In this document: one piece after another, positions 53,338-61,646 of the stretch | How the letters are laid out: each line of letters opens with the position of its first letter | How positions within the stretch are numbered: position 1 is the first letter of the stretch | NCBI RefSeq assembly: GCF_900142135.1 | Contig: NZ_FQZU01000028.1 | Location: 20,088 to 84,087, forward strand | DNA: 64,000 bases | Origin: Desulfatibacillum alkenivorans DSM 16219 | GTDB lineage: Bacteria; Desulfobacterota; Desulfobacteria; Desulfobacterales; Desulfatibacillaceae | Direction of reading: 5' to 3' | Notes under the pieces: model-generated | The model's input: only the letters and a program-made list of their open reading frames with translations | The model's database searches: none | Told to the model about the DNA's origin: nothing | Translations under genes and position numbers: made by a program

Positions 53338-54009
53338 TCAATGGCGCGGGCGCCAGGATTCCATGCCGTCCAGGGATTCCAGGGCTTGGATCCACAGGTC
53401 CATGCGCTCGCGGCCGTAGACTTTTTCCCATGCCTTGATGAGCTTATCCAGGGGCAGGTCGTGGTCTGATCCGAAATCCTCCACATAATCCACGTAGGGC
53501 TCACCCGCCCGGTTTTTCGGCGGGAAGACGCAGTCTCTCTCGCCGTCGAACTGGGGCAGATCGATATTATGCTTGTCGCACACGGGCTGATCGAACGCCG
53601 GGGTGGCTTTGAGCCATTTTCCGTTCAGATAAAACTCGGTAAAACCGTGGTACACGAACAGGTCGGAGCCCAGCATATCGATCACCGCCTGGGTGGCGCC
53701 CTGGTTGCGGATGGTTGCGAACCCCAAGCGGGCGGGAATTCCGGCGGCCCGGCCCAGGGCGCACAAAAGGCAGGCCTTGCACACGCAGTATCCCCTGCCC
53801 CGTTCAATAAGTTTGCTCGCCTGGTAGTCCGTGGAGCGATGGAACGGCGTGTAGGGATCGTACACAATATGGTCCCGGACCTTGTTGAACAGGAGCACGG
53901 CCTTCTTGGTCGGGCTTGTTTCGTCTCCGACGGCTTCCCGGGCGTACTCTTGCACCAGGGGGTGATCGGAATCCAGAATGGCGGTGGGCTTCAGGTATTT
54001 TTCATCCAT
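53338..54009 (-). CDS. Transglutaminase-like cysteine protease-fold protein
   Basis: A 223-residue cytoplasmic protein with the transglutaminase-like catalytic triad: Cys in GRGYCVCKACLLCALGRAAG, His in VYHGFTEFYLNG and Asp in KATPAFD. Bacterial members act as proteases or amidases, often in peptide or secondary-metabolite processing. The first 45 residues form an N-terminal extension. Start ATG 54009 was chosen for its AAGGA ribosome site; an upstream in-frame ATG at 54066 would add 19 residues. It is transcribed away from selD. The substrate is unknown. Confidence 0.82.
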   Translation of the reverse strand: MDEKYLKPTAILDSDHPLVQEYAREAVGDETSPTKKAVLLFNKVRDHIVYDPYTPFHRSTDYQASKLIERGRGYCVCKACLLCALGRAAGIPARLGFATIRNQGATQAVIDMLGSDLFVYHGFTEFYLNGKWLKATPAFDQPVCDKHNIDLPQFDGERDCVFPPKNRAGEPYVDYVEDFGSDHDLPLDKLIKAWEKVYGRERMDLWIQALESLDGMESWRPRH

Positions 54010-54169
54010 GGAGAGAAAATCCTTTGTTGCAATGGGCTCAAGGCCAGTATTTATACATACAATCAATTACAAAAACGGAAGGCATAGATGAATCCCCTCC
54101 TTGATTCCCGAACATCGTACCGGAAAAGCGCGTGCGGGGCAATGAAAGCCCGTGAATCCGGCTTTGTTT

Positions 54170-54198
54170 TTGACATTAGCAGGCCCCGGTTGTAAGAT
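54170..54198 (+). promoter_or_regulatory. Sigma-70-type promoter of selD
   Basis: Consensus TTGACA (54170-54175), 17-base spacer, TAAGAT (54193-54198). The start would be near 54205, leaving a short leader before ATG 54234. Confidence 0.7.
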
Positions 54199-54233
54199 GT
54201 CCGCTTGAAGCAGGGAGACAAAGAAAGGCGAAA

Positions 54234-55304
54234 ATGAGCAAGGAAGATTTAAAAAATCCGCCTCGTCTGACTGAAATGGTCAGATCCTCGGGTTGAGCGG
54301 CCAAACTGGGTCCGGGGGACCTGGAGGACGTCATGGCCGGACTGCCCGACCAAAAGCATCCTGATTTGCTGGTGGGAACCTCCACGAGCGACGACGCCGG
54401 AGTGTTTCGTCTGACGCCGGACATTGCTTTGGTGCAGACTTTGGACTTTTTCACGCCGATTGTGGACTCTCCCTATCACTTCGGCCAGATCGCCGCGGCC
54501 AACTCCCTGTCGGACGTCTACGCCATGGGAGGCCGCCCCCTGACCGCCATGAACATCGTGTGCTTTCCGGTCTGCGACCTGCCCAATTCCGTGCTGACCG
54601 AGACCCTGCGCGGAGGCCTGGATAAAATGACCGAGGCGGGCGTGGCCCTTGCCGGAGGCCACAGCGTGGACGACAAGGAATTCAAGTACGGCCTGTCGGT
54701 CACCGGCGTGGTTCATCCCTCCAAGATCCTGACCAACGCCAGCGTCCAAAAAGGGGATTTACTGGTTCTGACCAAGCCCATCGGAACCGGCGTCCTGGCC
54801 ACTGCGGTCAAGGGCCAGGTGGATTTCCAGGAGTCGGAATCCCTGCTTATCGAGATTTCCGGAACGCTCAACCGCAGGGCCGGAGAAATCATGCATACCT
54901 TTGAACCCCATGCCTGCACGGACGTCACGGGCTTCGGCCTGGCCGGCCACGCCCTGGAAATGTCCAAGGGATCCAATCTGTCGGTCACGCTTTTCGCCCA
55001 TGAGGCAATGTTCATCCCTAAAGCCCTGGAGCTGGCCTCCATGGGCCTGTTGCCCGCCGGAACCTACGCCAACCGGCAATTCTGCGAGAAGTATGCGAAA
55101 GTCCATCCCTCGGTGGAGCAGGTCCATGCGGACCTTGTCTTCGATCCCCAAACATCCGGCGGCCTGCTTGTTTCCATGACGCCAGACATGGCCAGGGATT
55201 ACGTCTCGGCCATGAACGATCAGGGCTTGTTCGCCGTTATCGCCGGGGAAGTGGGCGGCCGATGCACTGCGGGCAGCCTGGAAATCGTAAGCAACAAGGC
55301 CTGA
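54234..55304 (+). CDS. selD: Selenophosphate synthetase, selenocysteine-containing
   Basis: Makes selenophosphate from selenide and ATP for selenocysteine and selenouridine synthesis. 356 residues, read from ATG 54234 through an in-frame UGA at codon 21 (54294-54296). The N-terminal motif becomes SSG-Sec-AAKLGPGDLED, aligning with the E. coli SGAGCGCKISP region, where the Cys (Cys17) and Lys (Lys20) are catalytic. The rest is a normal AIR-synthase fold: STSDDAGVF, TLDFFTPIVD, YHFGQIAAANSLSDVYAMGG, ALAGGHSVDD, TDVTGFGLAGHALEM and DPQTSGGLL. The next in-frame ATG (54333) would remove the catalytic part, so it is not a plausible start. A hairpin suitable as a SECIS follows the UGA. Gene calls that stop at UGA will truncate it. 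Confidence 0.92.
54294..54324 (+). promoter_or_regulatory. UGA recoding site and bacterial SECIS-like hairpin
   Basis: UGA at 54294-54296, then a hairpin whose core GGTCC (54309-54313) pairs with GGACC (54317-54321), extended by wobbles to 54306-54324. The loop is GGG, starting 17 bases after the UGA, which suits SelB recognition. Confidence 0.7.
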
Positions 55305-55347
55305 CGCCTGATTTCAACGGCTATGAAATCCCCAAAAAACTATGCAC

Positions 55348-55366
55348 TGATATTGATTATCAATTA
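55348..55366 (+). promoter_or_regulatory. Fur-box-like operator
   Basis: GATATTGATTATCAATTAA agrees with the Fur consensus (GATAATGATAATCATTATC) at 13 of 19 positions, and its core ATTGAT-T-ATCAAT (55352-55364) is a perfect palindrome. It lies about 60 bases before the membrane-protein gene at 55427. Confidence 0.5.
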
Positions 55367-55426
55367 AACGACATTATCTTCTTCTTTAAGGCTTTAATCG
55401 ATCAAATCTTACAGCGGAGAATTTAG

Positions 55427-56248
55427 ATGCGCAGAATCACGTCCCTCACGTCCCTGCTGGCTTTTCTTCTTACGGTTTTAACCAGCATTATCCTGTATAT
55501 CGTTCCCCAAGGCCGGGTGGCCTATTGGTCCAACTGGAAGCTGTGGGGCCTCACCAAGGAGCAATGGGGCGGCCTCCATATCAACCTGGGATTTTTATTC
55601 CTGATTTTTTTGTGCCTGCACATTTATTATAACTGGAAGCCTCTCACCGCATACCTGAAGGACAAGGCCCGCAAGCTGAAAATTTTCACCAGGGAATTCA
55701 ACATCGCGCTGATTATCGTCCTGATCACGGCCTTGGGAACCTGGATGGAGGTTCCGCCTTTCTCCACGGTGTTGGATATTGGGGAAGGCTTTAAGGACAG
55801 GGCCTCAATCAAATACGGGGAGCCGCCTTACGGGCACGCGGAGCTTTCGCCCTTGAAAGGCTTCGCCCAAAAAATGGGAATGGACCCGGATAAAGCCCTG
55901 GAAGCCCTGCACCAATCCGGCTTATCCGCCGAAAATACCGGCCAGACGCTAAAAGAGATAGCAGAAGCCAATGATCTGACGCCGCAACAGGTGTACGAGG
56001 CCATGAAGTCCGCCGCGCCCTCCATGGAGCCGGGCCAGGGCCTGCCGCCCTCCCCGCCTCCAGGAACCGGCAATTTGAGCATCAAGGATTTCTGTGCCCA
56101 GTACAGCCTGGACAGGATGGCCGTGGTTCAGTTTTTGCGTGACAAAGGCCTGGAAATCAAGGGCTCCATGACCCTCAAGGAGGCGGCCGAAGCCAACAAC
56201 ATGGGCCCCTTGGATTTATACGATTTGATAAAAGAAGCGGCGAAATAA
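55427..56248 (+). CDS. DUF4405-like membrane protein with helical tail
   Basis: A 273-residue protein. Three to four membrane helices (about 7-27, 47-67, 85-105) include His residues in GGLHINLGF and CLHIYYNW that could bind heme b, as in DUF4405 and ferric-reductase-like proteins. The C-terminal half is soluble and holds two copies of a small helical motif: TLKEIAEANDLTPQQVYEAM and TLKEAAEANNMGPLDLYDLI. They are separated by a Pro-rich linker and a third related segment (IKDFCAQYSLDRMAVVQFL). The Fur-like box upstream hints at iron control. GGAG precedes ATG 55427 and a strong terminator follows. The role is unproven; electron transfer to iron is a guess. Confidence 0.75.
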   Translation: MRRITSLTSLLAFLLTVLTSIILYIVPQGRVAYWSNWKLWGLTKEQWGGLHINLGFLFLIFLCLHIYYNWKPLTAYLKDKARKLKIFTREFNIALIIVLITALGTWMEVPPFSTVLDIGEGFKDRASIKYGEPPYGHAELSPLKGFAQKMGMDPDKALEALHQSGLSAENTGQTLKEIAEANDLTPQQVYEAMKSAAPSMEPGQGLPPSPPPGTGNLSIKDFCAQYSLDRMAVVQFLRDKGLEIKGSMTLKEAAEANNMGPLDLYDLIKEAAK

Positions 56249-56265
56249 AAAAAAGGATCACCAAA

Positions 56266-56300
56266 GGCGGGGCGGTTTACAACAGCCCCGCCTTTTTTTT
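56266..56300 (+). terminator. Strong rho-independent terminator
   Basis: GGCGGGGC (56266-56273) pairs with GCCCCGCC (56285-56292), followed by eight T. It ends the DUF4405-like gene and overlaps the 3' end of the convergent Cys-rich gene. Confidence 0.88.
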
Positions 56301-56885
56301 CACCATCATCAGGCCGGGGCTGTTGTGACAGTACATGAGGGGGGATTGATAGCCCTGGTCCATGAAAATTTTCTCCAACTCATCAAAGAGCACGGGCTTG
56401 TCCGGCCAGGTGAAAGTCTTTTTCTCTTCCTCCAGCCTGTTCCACTCCTCCTGCAAATCCGGATTTCCGCCGAACACCTGCTTTTCGGCCGCGGCGCACA
56501 AAAACATCTGGCAAACGATGGGCTTGACCTTCCACAAGCATCCTTCGGGGGTTAAAAACACGCATTTCATGCCCGTATTGGGGCGGGACGTAACAGAGGC
56601 GATGCGATTCAGGCTTTCTTCGGAGGAAACCGCGGCATTGACGGCGGCGTCGGCGAAAAATGCCACAATGCCTTCCTTGGAGCAGCAAGCGGACAGGTTG
56701 CTCTGATAGCATTTGGCCGTGCAAAGGCCGGCGAAATGCTCTTCCAAAAACACATCCGTTCTTTTGCGGAATTCCAGATAGGGCTGGATTATTTCCAGCA
56801 GGGCCTGTTTTCTATCGCCGGGGCCTGAAAAGTACTGGCGGATAATCTCCAGGGTCACGGCCTGCTCTTCGTTGTAGGAACTCAT
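56277..56885 (-). CDS. Cysteine-rich protein, possible metal-cluster protein
   Basis: A 202-residue cytoplasmic protein with clustered Cys: CTAKC, SACC, MKCVFLTPEGCLWKVKPIVC and MFLC. The spacing suggests a zinc or Fe-S cluster and recalls the YkgJ-type CxxxC...CC pattern (Pfam putative zinc/iron-chelating), though I cannot confirm it. The N-terminal 50 residues are helical. It converges on the DUF4405-like gene and its 3' end includes that gene's terminator. ATG 56885; the ribosome site is not obvious. Confidence 0.65.
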   Translation of the reverse strand: MSSYNEEQAVTLEIIRQYFSGPGDRKQALLEIIQPYLEFRKRTDVFLEEHFAGLCTAKCYQSNLSACCSKEGIVAFFADAAVNAAVSSEESLNRIASVTSRPNTGMKCVFLTPEGCLWKVKPIVCQMFLCAAAEKQVFGGNPDLQEEWNRLEEEKKTFTWPDKPVLFDELEKIFMDQGYQSPLMYCHNSPGLMMVKKKAGLL

Positions 56886-56997
56886 ATTGCGAAACGCCTT
56901 TCCTTGTTATTACGCCGGGAACCTGTATATCGGCGTCTGCAACTGCTTACCCGAATTCATGGCTGGATGCAAACGGCAAGGCGCATTGTCAGGAAAA

Positions 56998-58002
56998 TCA
57001 GTCGCCGGAAAGCCAGCGGCTGAGGGCGTGGGAGGTTTCGGGGTGAATCAGGTATCCCATGGGATTGTGGGGGCTGCATTTGCCCTCCCGAACGGCCAGG
57101 TTATAGATGCGCTTTTGCTCGATGGACTCGGACAAGCCGCTTTCCACCATGGGCTGAAACTTTTCCGCCATGCATCGTCTGCCGCAAATATAATCCTCAT
57201 AGGCGCATAAATTCAACCAGTTGCGTACATTGGAGGGATATCGGCCCAGGCCTTCCGCCTTGGCGCCCTGGAGATGCTGCATGGCCGTGTCTTCCGCCAG
57301 GGGGGAGCCCATGGTCAGCCAAAAATCGATTTTGGAATGACCATAGCGCGTATTTTTATATTTTTCACACCGGGACAAAATCCAAAAAGCGTCGTATGCG
57401 ATGATGGTTCCCAGGCTGTGGGCCATAACCATAATCCGGTCGCCCCGGTCCATGGCTTCCCGGATGGGGTCCAGGAGCTTATACCTGACTTTCTTGCCGA
57501 AACGCACGTTGTCATTCCAGTACTCCCTGATGTCCCTGGCCGCCAGCTCCACCAATCGGGTCCCCAGGTGCAGCTTCTGGGCGAAGGAGCCCAGGCCGTG
57601 GGAAAAACGTTCCCCCCGGGGAGGATAGCCGGGCAGGCCCTTGAAGTTGGCCTCGGTGAACTCATTGGCCCGGTAGCGCGTCAGCCTCTCCAGGACCTCA
57701 TTGCGGTCCCGGGGATTGATGGAGACGGGCTTGCTTCCGTTTAAAAAAGTATTGGAATAATGACCGTAATAGACAAAATCGATGCGGGCCTTTTCCAGCA
57801 AAGGCAGACGGGAAGGATGGTCCCTTTTAATGATGAAGTGCAAGGCATCCCTCCAGGCGGCTTCCAGGTCCTGCCTGGGAGGTTTAAGCCCTCGTCCGTG
57901 GATGAGAATGATGGTGTTTTTTCTTCCGTTTTTCCCGGCCAATTTTTGCATCTCCTTTGTCAGACGAATATCATCAAAGGCCCCTTGCACGCAAGTATGC
58001 AA
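56998..58002 (-). CDS. Alpha/beta-hydrolase-fold protein
   Basis: A cytoplasmic protein of up to 334 residues with a lipase/esterase layout: oxyanion-hole strand TIILIHGRG and nucleophile elbow AHSLGTIIAYDAF (Ser in the G/AxSxG position). A late His is likely in the DDIRL..HP or SHALSRW part but cannot be assigned. The start is uncertain: ATG 58002 lacks a ribosome site, while ATG 57951 has one too close. No substrate can be named. No co-transcribed neighbour. Confidence 0.72.
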   Translation of the reverse strand: MHTCVQGAFDDIRLTKEMQKLAGKNGRKNTIILIHGRGLKPPRQDLEAAWRDALHFIIKRDHPSRLPLLEKARIDFVYYGHYSNTFLNGSKPVSINPRDRNEVLERLTRYRANEFTEANFKGLPGYPPRGERFSHGLGSFAQKLHLGTRLVELAARDIREYWNDNVRFGKKVRYKLLDPIREAMDRGDRIMVMAHSLGTIIAYDAFWILSRCEKYKNTRYGHSKIDFWLTMGSPLAEDTAMQHLQGAKAEGLGRYPSNVRNWLNLCAYEDYICGRRCMAEKFQPMVESGLSESIEQKRIYNLAVREGKCSPHNPMGYLIHPETSHALSRWLSGD

Positions 58003-58251
58003 TAAAAAGGCCAGAAGATAGGATGACGGGCTTGCGGAAGAGCATTCCTAACATTTTTTGTCCTGCGCTGACCGCAAACTATTACAAAAAACACCATAAT
58101 TCTTGATTCTAACTTGACGGCTACGGATTAATCAAGTGCAACAAGCCAAAAAGATCCAGCCGGACCTTGTCCATGTCCAGAGGCCAGGGTTGAGTGGTGT
58201 TGGAGCCTGGCAAGCCTCTCAGGCTTTCGGGAAGGCAATCCTGATCCGGCA

Positions 58252-58494
58252 TTGGTGGAGGAAGCCAAGGAAAAAGCCTCAATAGCCGAATCTTACCACC
58301 CCGGCGCCGGCGCTTACTTCATGGCATGCATCCGCGCTTTAAAACATGATTTTGAAGGCTGCCAAAAATGGCTGGGGGCCGGGCGTCAAACAGACAGGCT
58401 GCCGTCCTGCAAGCATATGTCCACAGACAAGGACCTGGATAATGTCCGCGATCAGAATTGGTTTCAGGATTTCATGAAAAGCAACTGCCCTTAA
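58252..58494 (+). pseudogene. C-terminal remnant of a TPR-type protein
   Basis: About 80 residues (EEAKEKASIAESYHPGAGAY ... GCQKWLGAGRQ ... DLDNVRDQNWFQDFM) resemble the end segment of TPR-array proteins, where YFMACIRALKHD is a TPR helix and the DLDxVRxxxWF tail is typical of TPR end groups. The frame is open only from 58132, with no start codon or ribosome site, so the N-terminal part is missing. Likely a decayed gene. Confidence 0.45.
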
Positions 58495-58536
58495 GGCCTT
58501 GCGGGGTTGCATGGGCGCGCGGCGGCCGCCCTTTTC

Positions 58537-58750
58537 TGTTGGGTTTCACAACCTGCTATCAGACCTTTAAAGCATCTGACCAAGACGCATTCCCCAGCAA
58601 TTCAGCATTCTATCCCCGCCCCATCCAACCTACGATTTATCCATAAAAATAGTAGGTTGGGTAGAGTTTCCAGAGTCTTTTCCAACGAGGCTGTTATCTT
58701 TGCGTTGGGAGCAACGCCCGAAGCCAAAAGCGTATTAACGAAACCCAACA
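58537..58750. repeat. Palindromic MITE-like element (repeat C)
   Basis: Perfect 11-bp terminal inverted repeats TGTTGGGTTTC (58537-58547) and GAAACCCAACA (58740-58750), with an inner 9-bp pair CCAACCTAC (58625-58633) and GTAGGTTGG (58652-58660). This looks like two head-to-head copies of a TAGGTTGGG...GAAACCC unit. No coding content. Confidence 0.6.
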
Positions 58751-58854
58751 AATAAATCTCCGCGGCCTTAACTTTCTTTCCTCTTGCTGACCTTCATCCC
58801 CGCAGAGTCAATAGGCTTTTCGGGATCGTCTGCAACATAGACCCAAGCCGTTGA

Positions 58855-61614
58855 TCAGGAATCAGGCGTTTCATCCAACACTTTCCGGATGGCCTGGGAG
58901 AACTCAGTGGCAAGCAAGGGCTTGAGAAAAACGGATCGTATGCCGATTTCCAAAGCCCTTTTCTGCGTAAAGCTCCGAGTGTATCCCGTGGCCAGTACAA
59001 TGGGCATGTCCGGCCGGATTTTGAGGATTTCAGACGCCAGCTTGTCTCCCGTCAGGCCGGGCATGGTGAGGTCCGTAACCACCAGGTCAAAGCCGCCGGG
59101 GTTTTCCCGGAAGGCCTCCAGAGCCGCCAGAGGATCGGTAAAGGCCAAAACCCTGTAGCCAAGCACGGAAAGCATGCGCTCTCCGAATTTCACCAGCATT
59201 TCCTCGTCATCCACAAAAAGCACGGACTCGTTGCCGGTTTGGATGGTTTCATCGCCGTGAATCGCGGTTTCCTCGCCTTTTTCAATGGCGGGCAGCCAGA
59301 TGGCGAAGGTGGCGCCGCGGCCGGGCTTGCTGTTTACCGTAATGGTCCCGAAATGGCTGGTGACCACCCCTTCCACCACGGCCAGGCCCATGCCTGTGCC
59401 CTTGCCTTTATCCTTGGTGGTAAAATAGGGGTCGAATATTCTTTGAAGAGTCACCTCGTCCATGCCGTGACCGTTATCCGAGACGGAAATCTTCAAAAAA
59501 GGCCCGGGAAGGATGGAATGCTTAGTGGCCCAGGCATGGTCCGTGACGTCCACGGATTCCACAGCCACCTCCACCACGCCGGTTTCCTCCGAAACCGCAT
59601 GCCGGGCGTTGGTAAGCAGATTCATAAAGACCTGGTGAAGCTGGCTGGAGTCCCCCATAATCCGGTCGTTTTCGCAAAAAATTTTCTTACGGATTTCAAT
59701 GGAGCTGGGAAAGGACGCCCGGATCAGGGTCAAAACCTCGTCCAGGATTTCCTCCAAACGGATCAGGGATTGCTCCGGCTCGCTCCTGCGGCTGAAAGCA
59801 AGAATTTGCTTGATGATCCTTTTCGCCCTCTCGGAAGCTTTCAACACCTCCTGAATATTAGCATGGGAAGGGTGGTCCTCAGGCAAATCAAAAACCGCCA
59901 GCTCGGAGTAGCCTATGATAGCCGCCAGGATATTGTTGAAATCATGGGCGATGCCGCCGGCCAGGGTGCCGATGGCCTCCATTTTGCGGGAGCGCTCCAA
60001 CTGGGTTTCCAGCTCCCTCCGCTTTTCCTGGGCTTCCCGCAGTTGGCGGATGTCGATAAAACTTTCCAGTAAATGATTTTTACGGTCAAGAACCAGGGGA
60101 ATGACCGTGGAAAGGACATGCACCGGCCTGTTGTGCATGTCCAGCAAGGTTTTTTCATGGCCGCCGACCCGGGCTCGATTTCCAGGAGAGGCCGCGGCGT
60201 CGGACGCATCCACGTGATCCTGCCAATTTCTGCCCACAAGCGACTCCCCTTCAGGCGCCAGCAGGTTTTGGGCGAAGGGGTTGGCCGATACCACGCGATA
60301 GGTGTCTGCATCAATGATGATAATGCCGGCGCTAATGTTATCCAACACGTTTTTCAACCGCTCTTCGCTTTCCGCCAGAGCCACCTGGACCTTGCGCCGG
60401 TCCGCCATTTCGTCGATCAAATGAGCGTTGGCCAGCTTCAATTCCCGGGTGCGCTCCTCCACCGCCTCCTCCAGATATTCCCGGGATTTCTCCAGGCGCA
60501 AGAGGTTGCTGTGCAATCGCCCGGCCATGGAGTTCAACGTACGCAGCACAATGTCAAACTCCCGGAACGTCTTGTCGCCCAGGGGAATCTGATAAGAAAT
60601 GTCCTGGCCGATTCGGATGGTTTCCATGGCGATGCGATGGGTTTCCCGGGTAATCCTCCTGCCGATGAAAAAATTCAAAAACACAAAGACAAAGGCGATC
60701 CCTAAAGCGGCAAGCTGAAGCAGGCGGGTGTTTTTCTTGGAGTCCTCGTAGCGTTGGGCGAAATGGGAGGCGAGATCCCCCAAAAGCTGTTTAATGGAGG
60801 CGCTTTCCACCTCAAGCCGCTGCTGCAGTTCCCTTTTCCGGCTTTCCATCACAAGAAGATTTTCAAAAGAGTCCTCAAATTCCCTCCCCATTTGCAGCAG
60901 CTCTTCCACCAAAATGCCGTCCTGGGCGTCCAGGGAGTAGTCTTCAAAGGTGTTCACCGACGCGTAAAAGGCTTCAATGCGGCTTTTAAAGGCCTTTTCC
61001 ACTTCAAAAACCCGCCGGCCCTGCTCCAGGGCGTGAAAAATCCCAAAAGCGTCGAAAAGGCTGGTGCGAATGGCCGAGGCGGCGTCCACAATATCCACCT
61101 CGGAAGCGGAATGGGCGGAGCTCCTCTTAAAATCGTCCTCCGCGCCGTACCCGGGAGTGGACTCCCCCTTCACCACCATGTTGCGCAAATACACAATGTG
61201 ATGCTGATGGATGTACTTGACGCTGGCCAACAGATCCATAAACCGCTCACGCACAAGAAAATAGGAGTTTTCCGACTTCCTGGTGACGTCGTATAATTCC
61301 TGAAACAACGCCTCCCTTTGAGCCAAAGATTCCTGATGCCTGGAATCGTGGCATTCCATGCATTGCGCTTCCAGGTCCTTCAATTTGGAGTCGACGTCCT
61401 TGAAGTTGGAAGGGTCTCTGAGAGCGATGTCCTCGCTTAGGGTAAGAGCGTAGAAAGAGTCCTTAGCGCCTGAAATATAGTAAAGATCCTCAAACGACTT
61501 GTTGGATTGGGAGGTCAGCCAGTAATTCACCGCCAAAAGAAAGAATATGACGAAAACCACGCTGATCCCGGTCCATAACGCTCTTCTTAACGATTTTTCT
61601 GAAAATCCGGCCAT
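58855..61614 (-). CDS. Hybrid histidine kinase with periplasmic c-heme motif
   Basis: A 919-residue membrane sensor. TM1 lies at about 14-34 and TM2 at about 300-320, enclosing a 265-residue helical periplasmic domain. Near its start is a c-type heme-binding motif, CMECH (Cys85, Cys88, His89), with a cluster of further His (IHQHH) in the same domain. A HAMP-like region, coiled coil and PAS domain (NISAGIIIIDADTY) follow, then HisKA (GGIAHDFNN), HATPase (DNGHGMDE, FDPYFTTKDKGKGTGMGLA) and a receiver (FVDDEE, VVTDLTMPGLTG, KPL). There is no output domain. It starts 32 bases after the secreted seleno-rhodanese stop, so both are on one transcript. Confidence 0.9.
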   Translation of the reverse strand: MAGFSEKSLRRALWTGISVVFVIFFLLAVNYWLTSQSNKSFEDLYYISGAKDSFYALTLSEDIALRDPSNFKDVDSKLKDLEAQCMECHDSRHQESLAQREALFQELYDVTRKSENSYFLVRERFMDLLASVKYIHQHHIVYLRNMVVKGESTPGYGAEDDFKRSSAHSASEVDIVDAASAIRTSLFDAFGIFHALEQGRRVFEVEKAFKSRIEAFYASVNTFEDYSLDAQDGILVEELLQMGREFEDSFENLLVMESRKRELQQRLEVESASIKQLLGDLASHFAQRYEDSKKNTRLLQLAALGIAFVFVFLNFFIGRRITRETHRIAMETIRIGQDISYQIPLGDKTFREFDIVLRTLNSMAGRLHSNLLRLEKSREYLEEAVEERTRELKLANAHLIDEMADRRKVQVALAESEERLKNVLDNISAGIIIIDADTYRVVSANPFAQNLLAPEGESLVGRNWQDHVDASDAAASPGNRARVGGHEKTLLDMHNRPVHVLSTVIPLVLDRKNHLLESFIDIRQLREAQEKRRELETQLERSRKMEAIGTLAGGIAHDFNNILAAIIGYSELAVFDLPEDHPSHANIQEVLKASERAKRIIKQILAFSRRSEPEQSLIRLEEILDEVLTLIRASFPSSIEIRKKIFCENDRIMGDSSQLHQVFMNLLTNARHAVSEETGVVEVAVESVDVTDHAWATKHSILPGPFLKISVSDNGHGMDEVTLQRIFDPYFTTKDKGKGTGMGLAVVEGVVTSHFGTITVNSKPGRGATFAIWLPAIEKGEETAIHGDETIQTGNESVLFVDDEEMLVKFGERMLSVLGYRVLAFTDPLAALEAFRENPGGFDLVVTDLTMPGLTGDKLASEILKIRPDMPIVLATGYTRSFTQKRALEIGIRSVFLKPLLATEFSQAIRKVLDETPDS

Positions 61615-61646
61615 GTGTTGCTATCCAGCGCCCTGCTTTTCCTAAA

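Noticed and set aside
54333..55304. SelD starting at the ATG at 54333
   Set aside because: It would lack the catalytic Sec/Lys segment; the upstream frame is open apart from the UGA and has the right motif and start.
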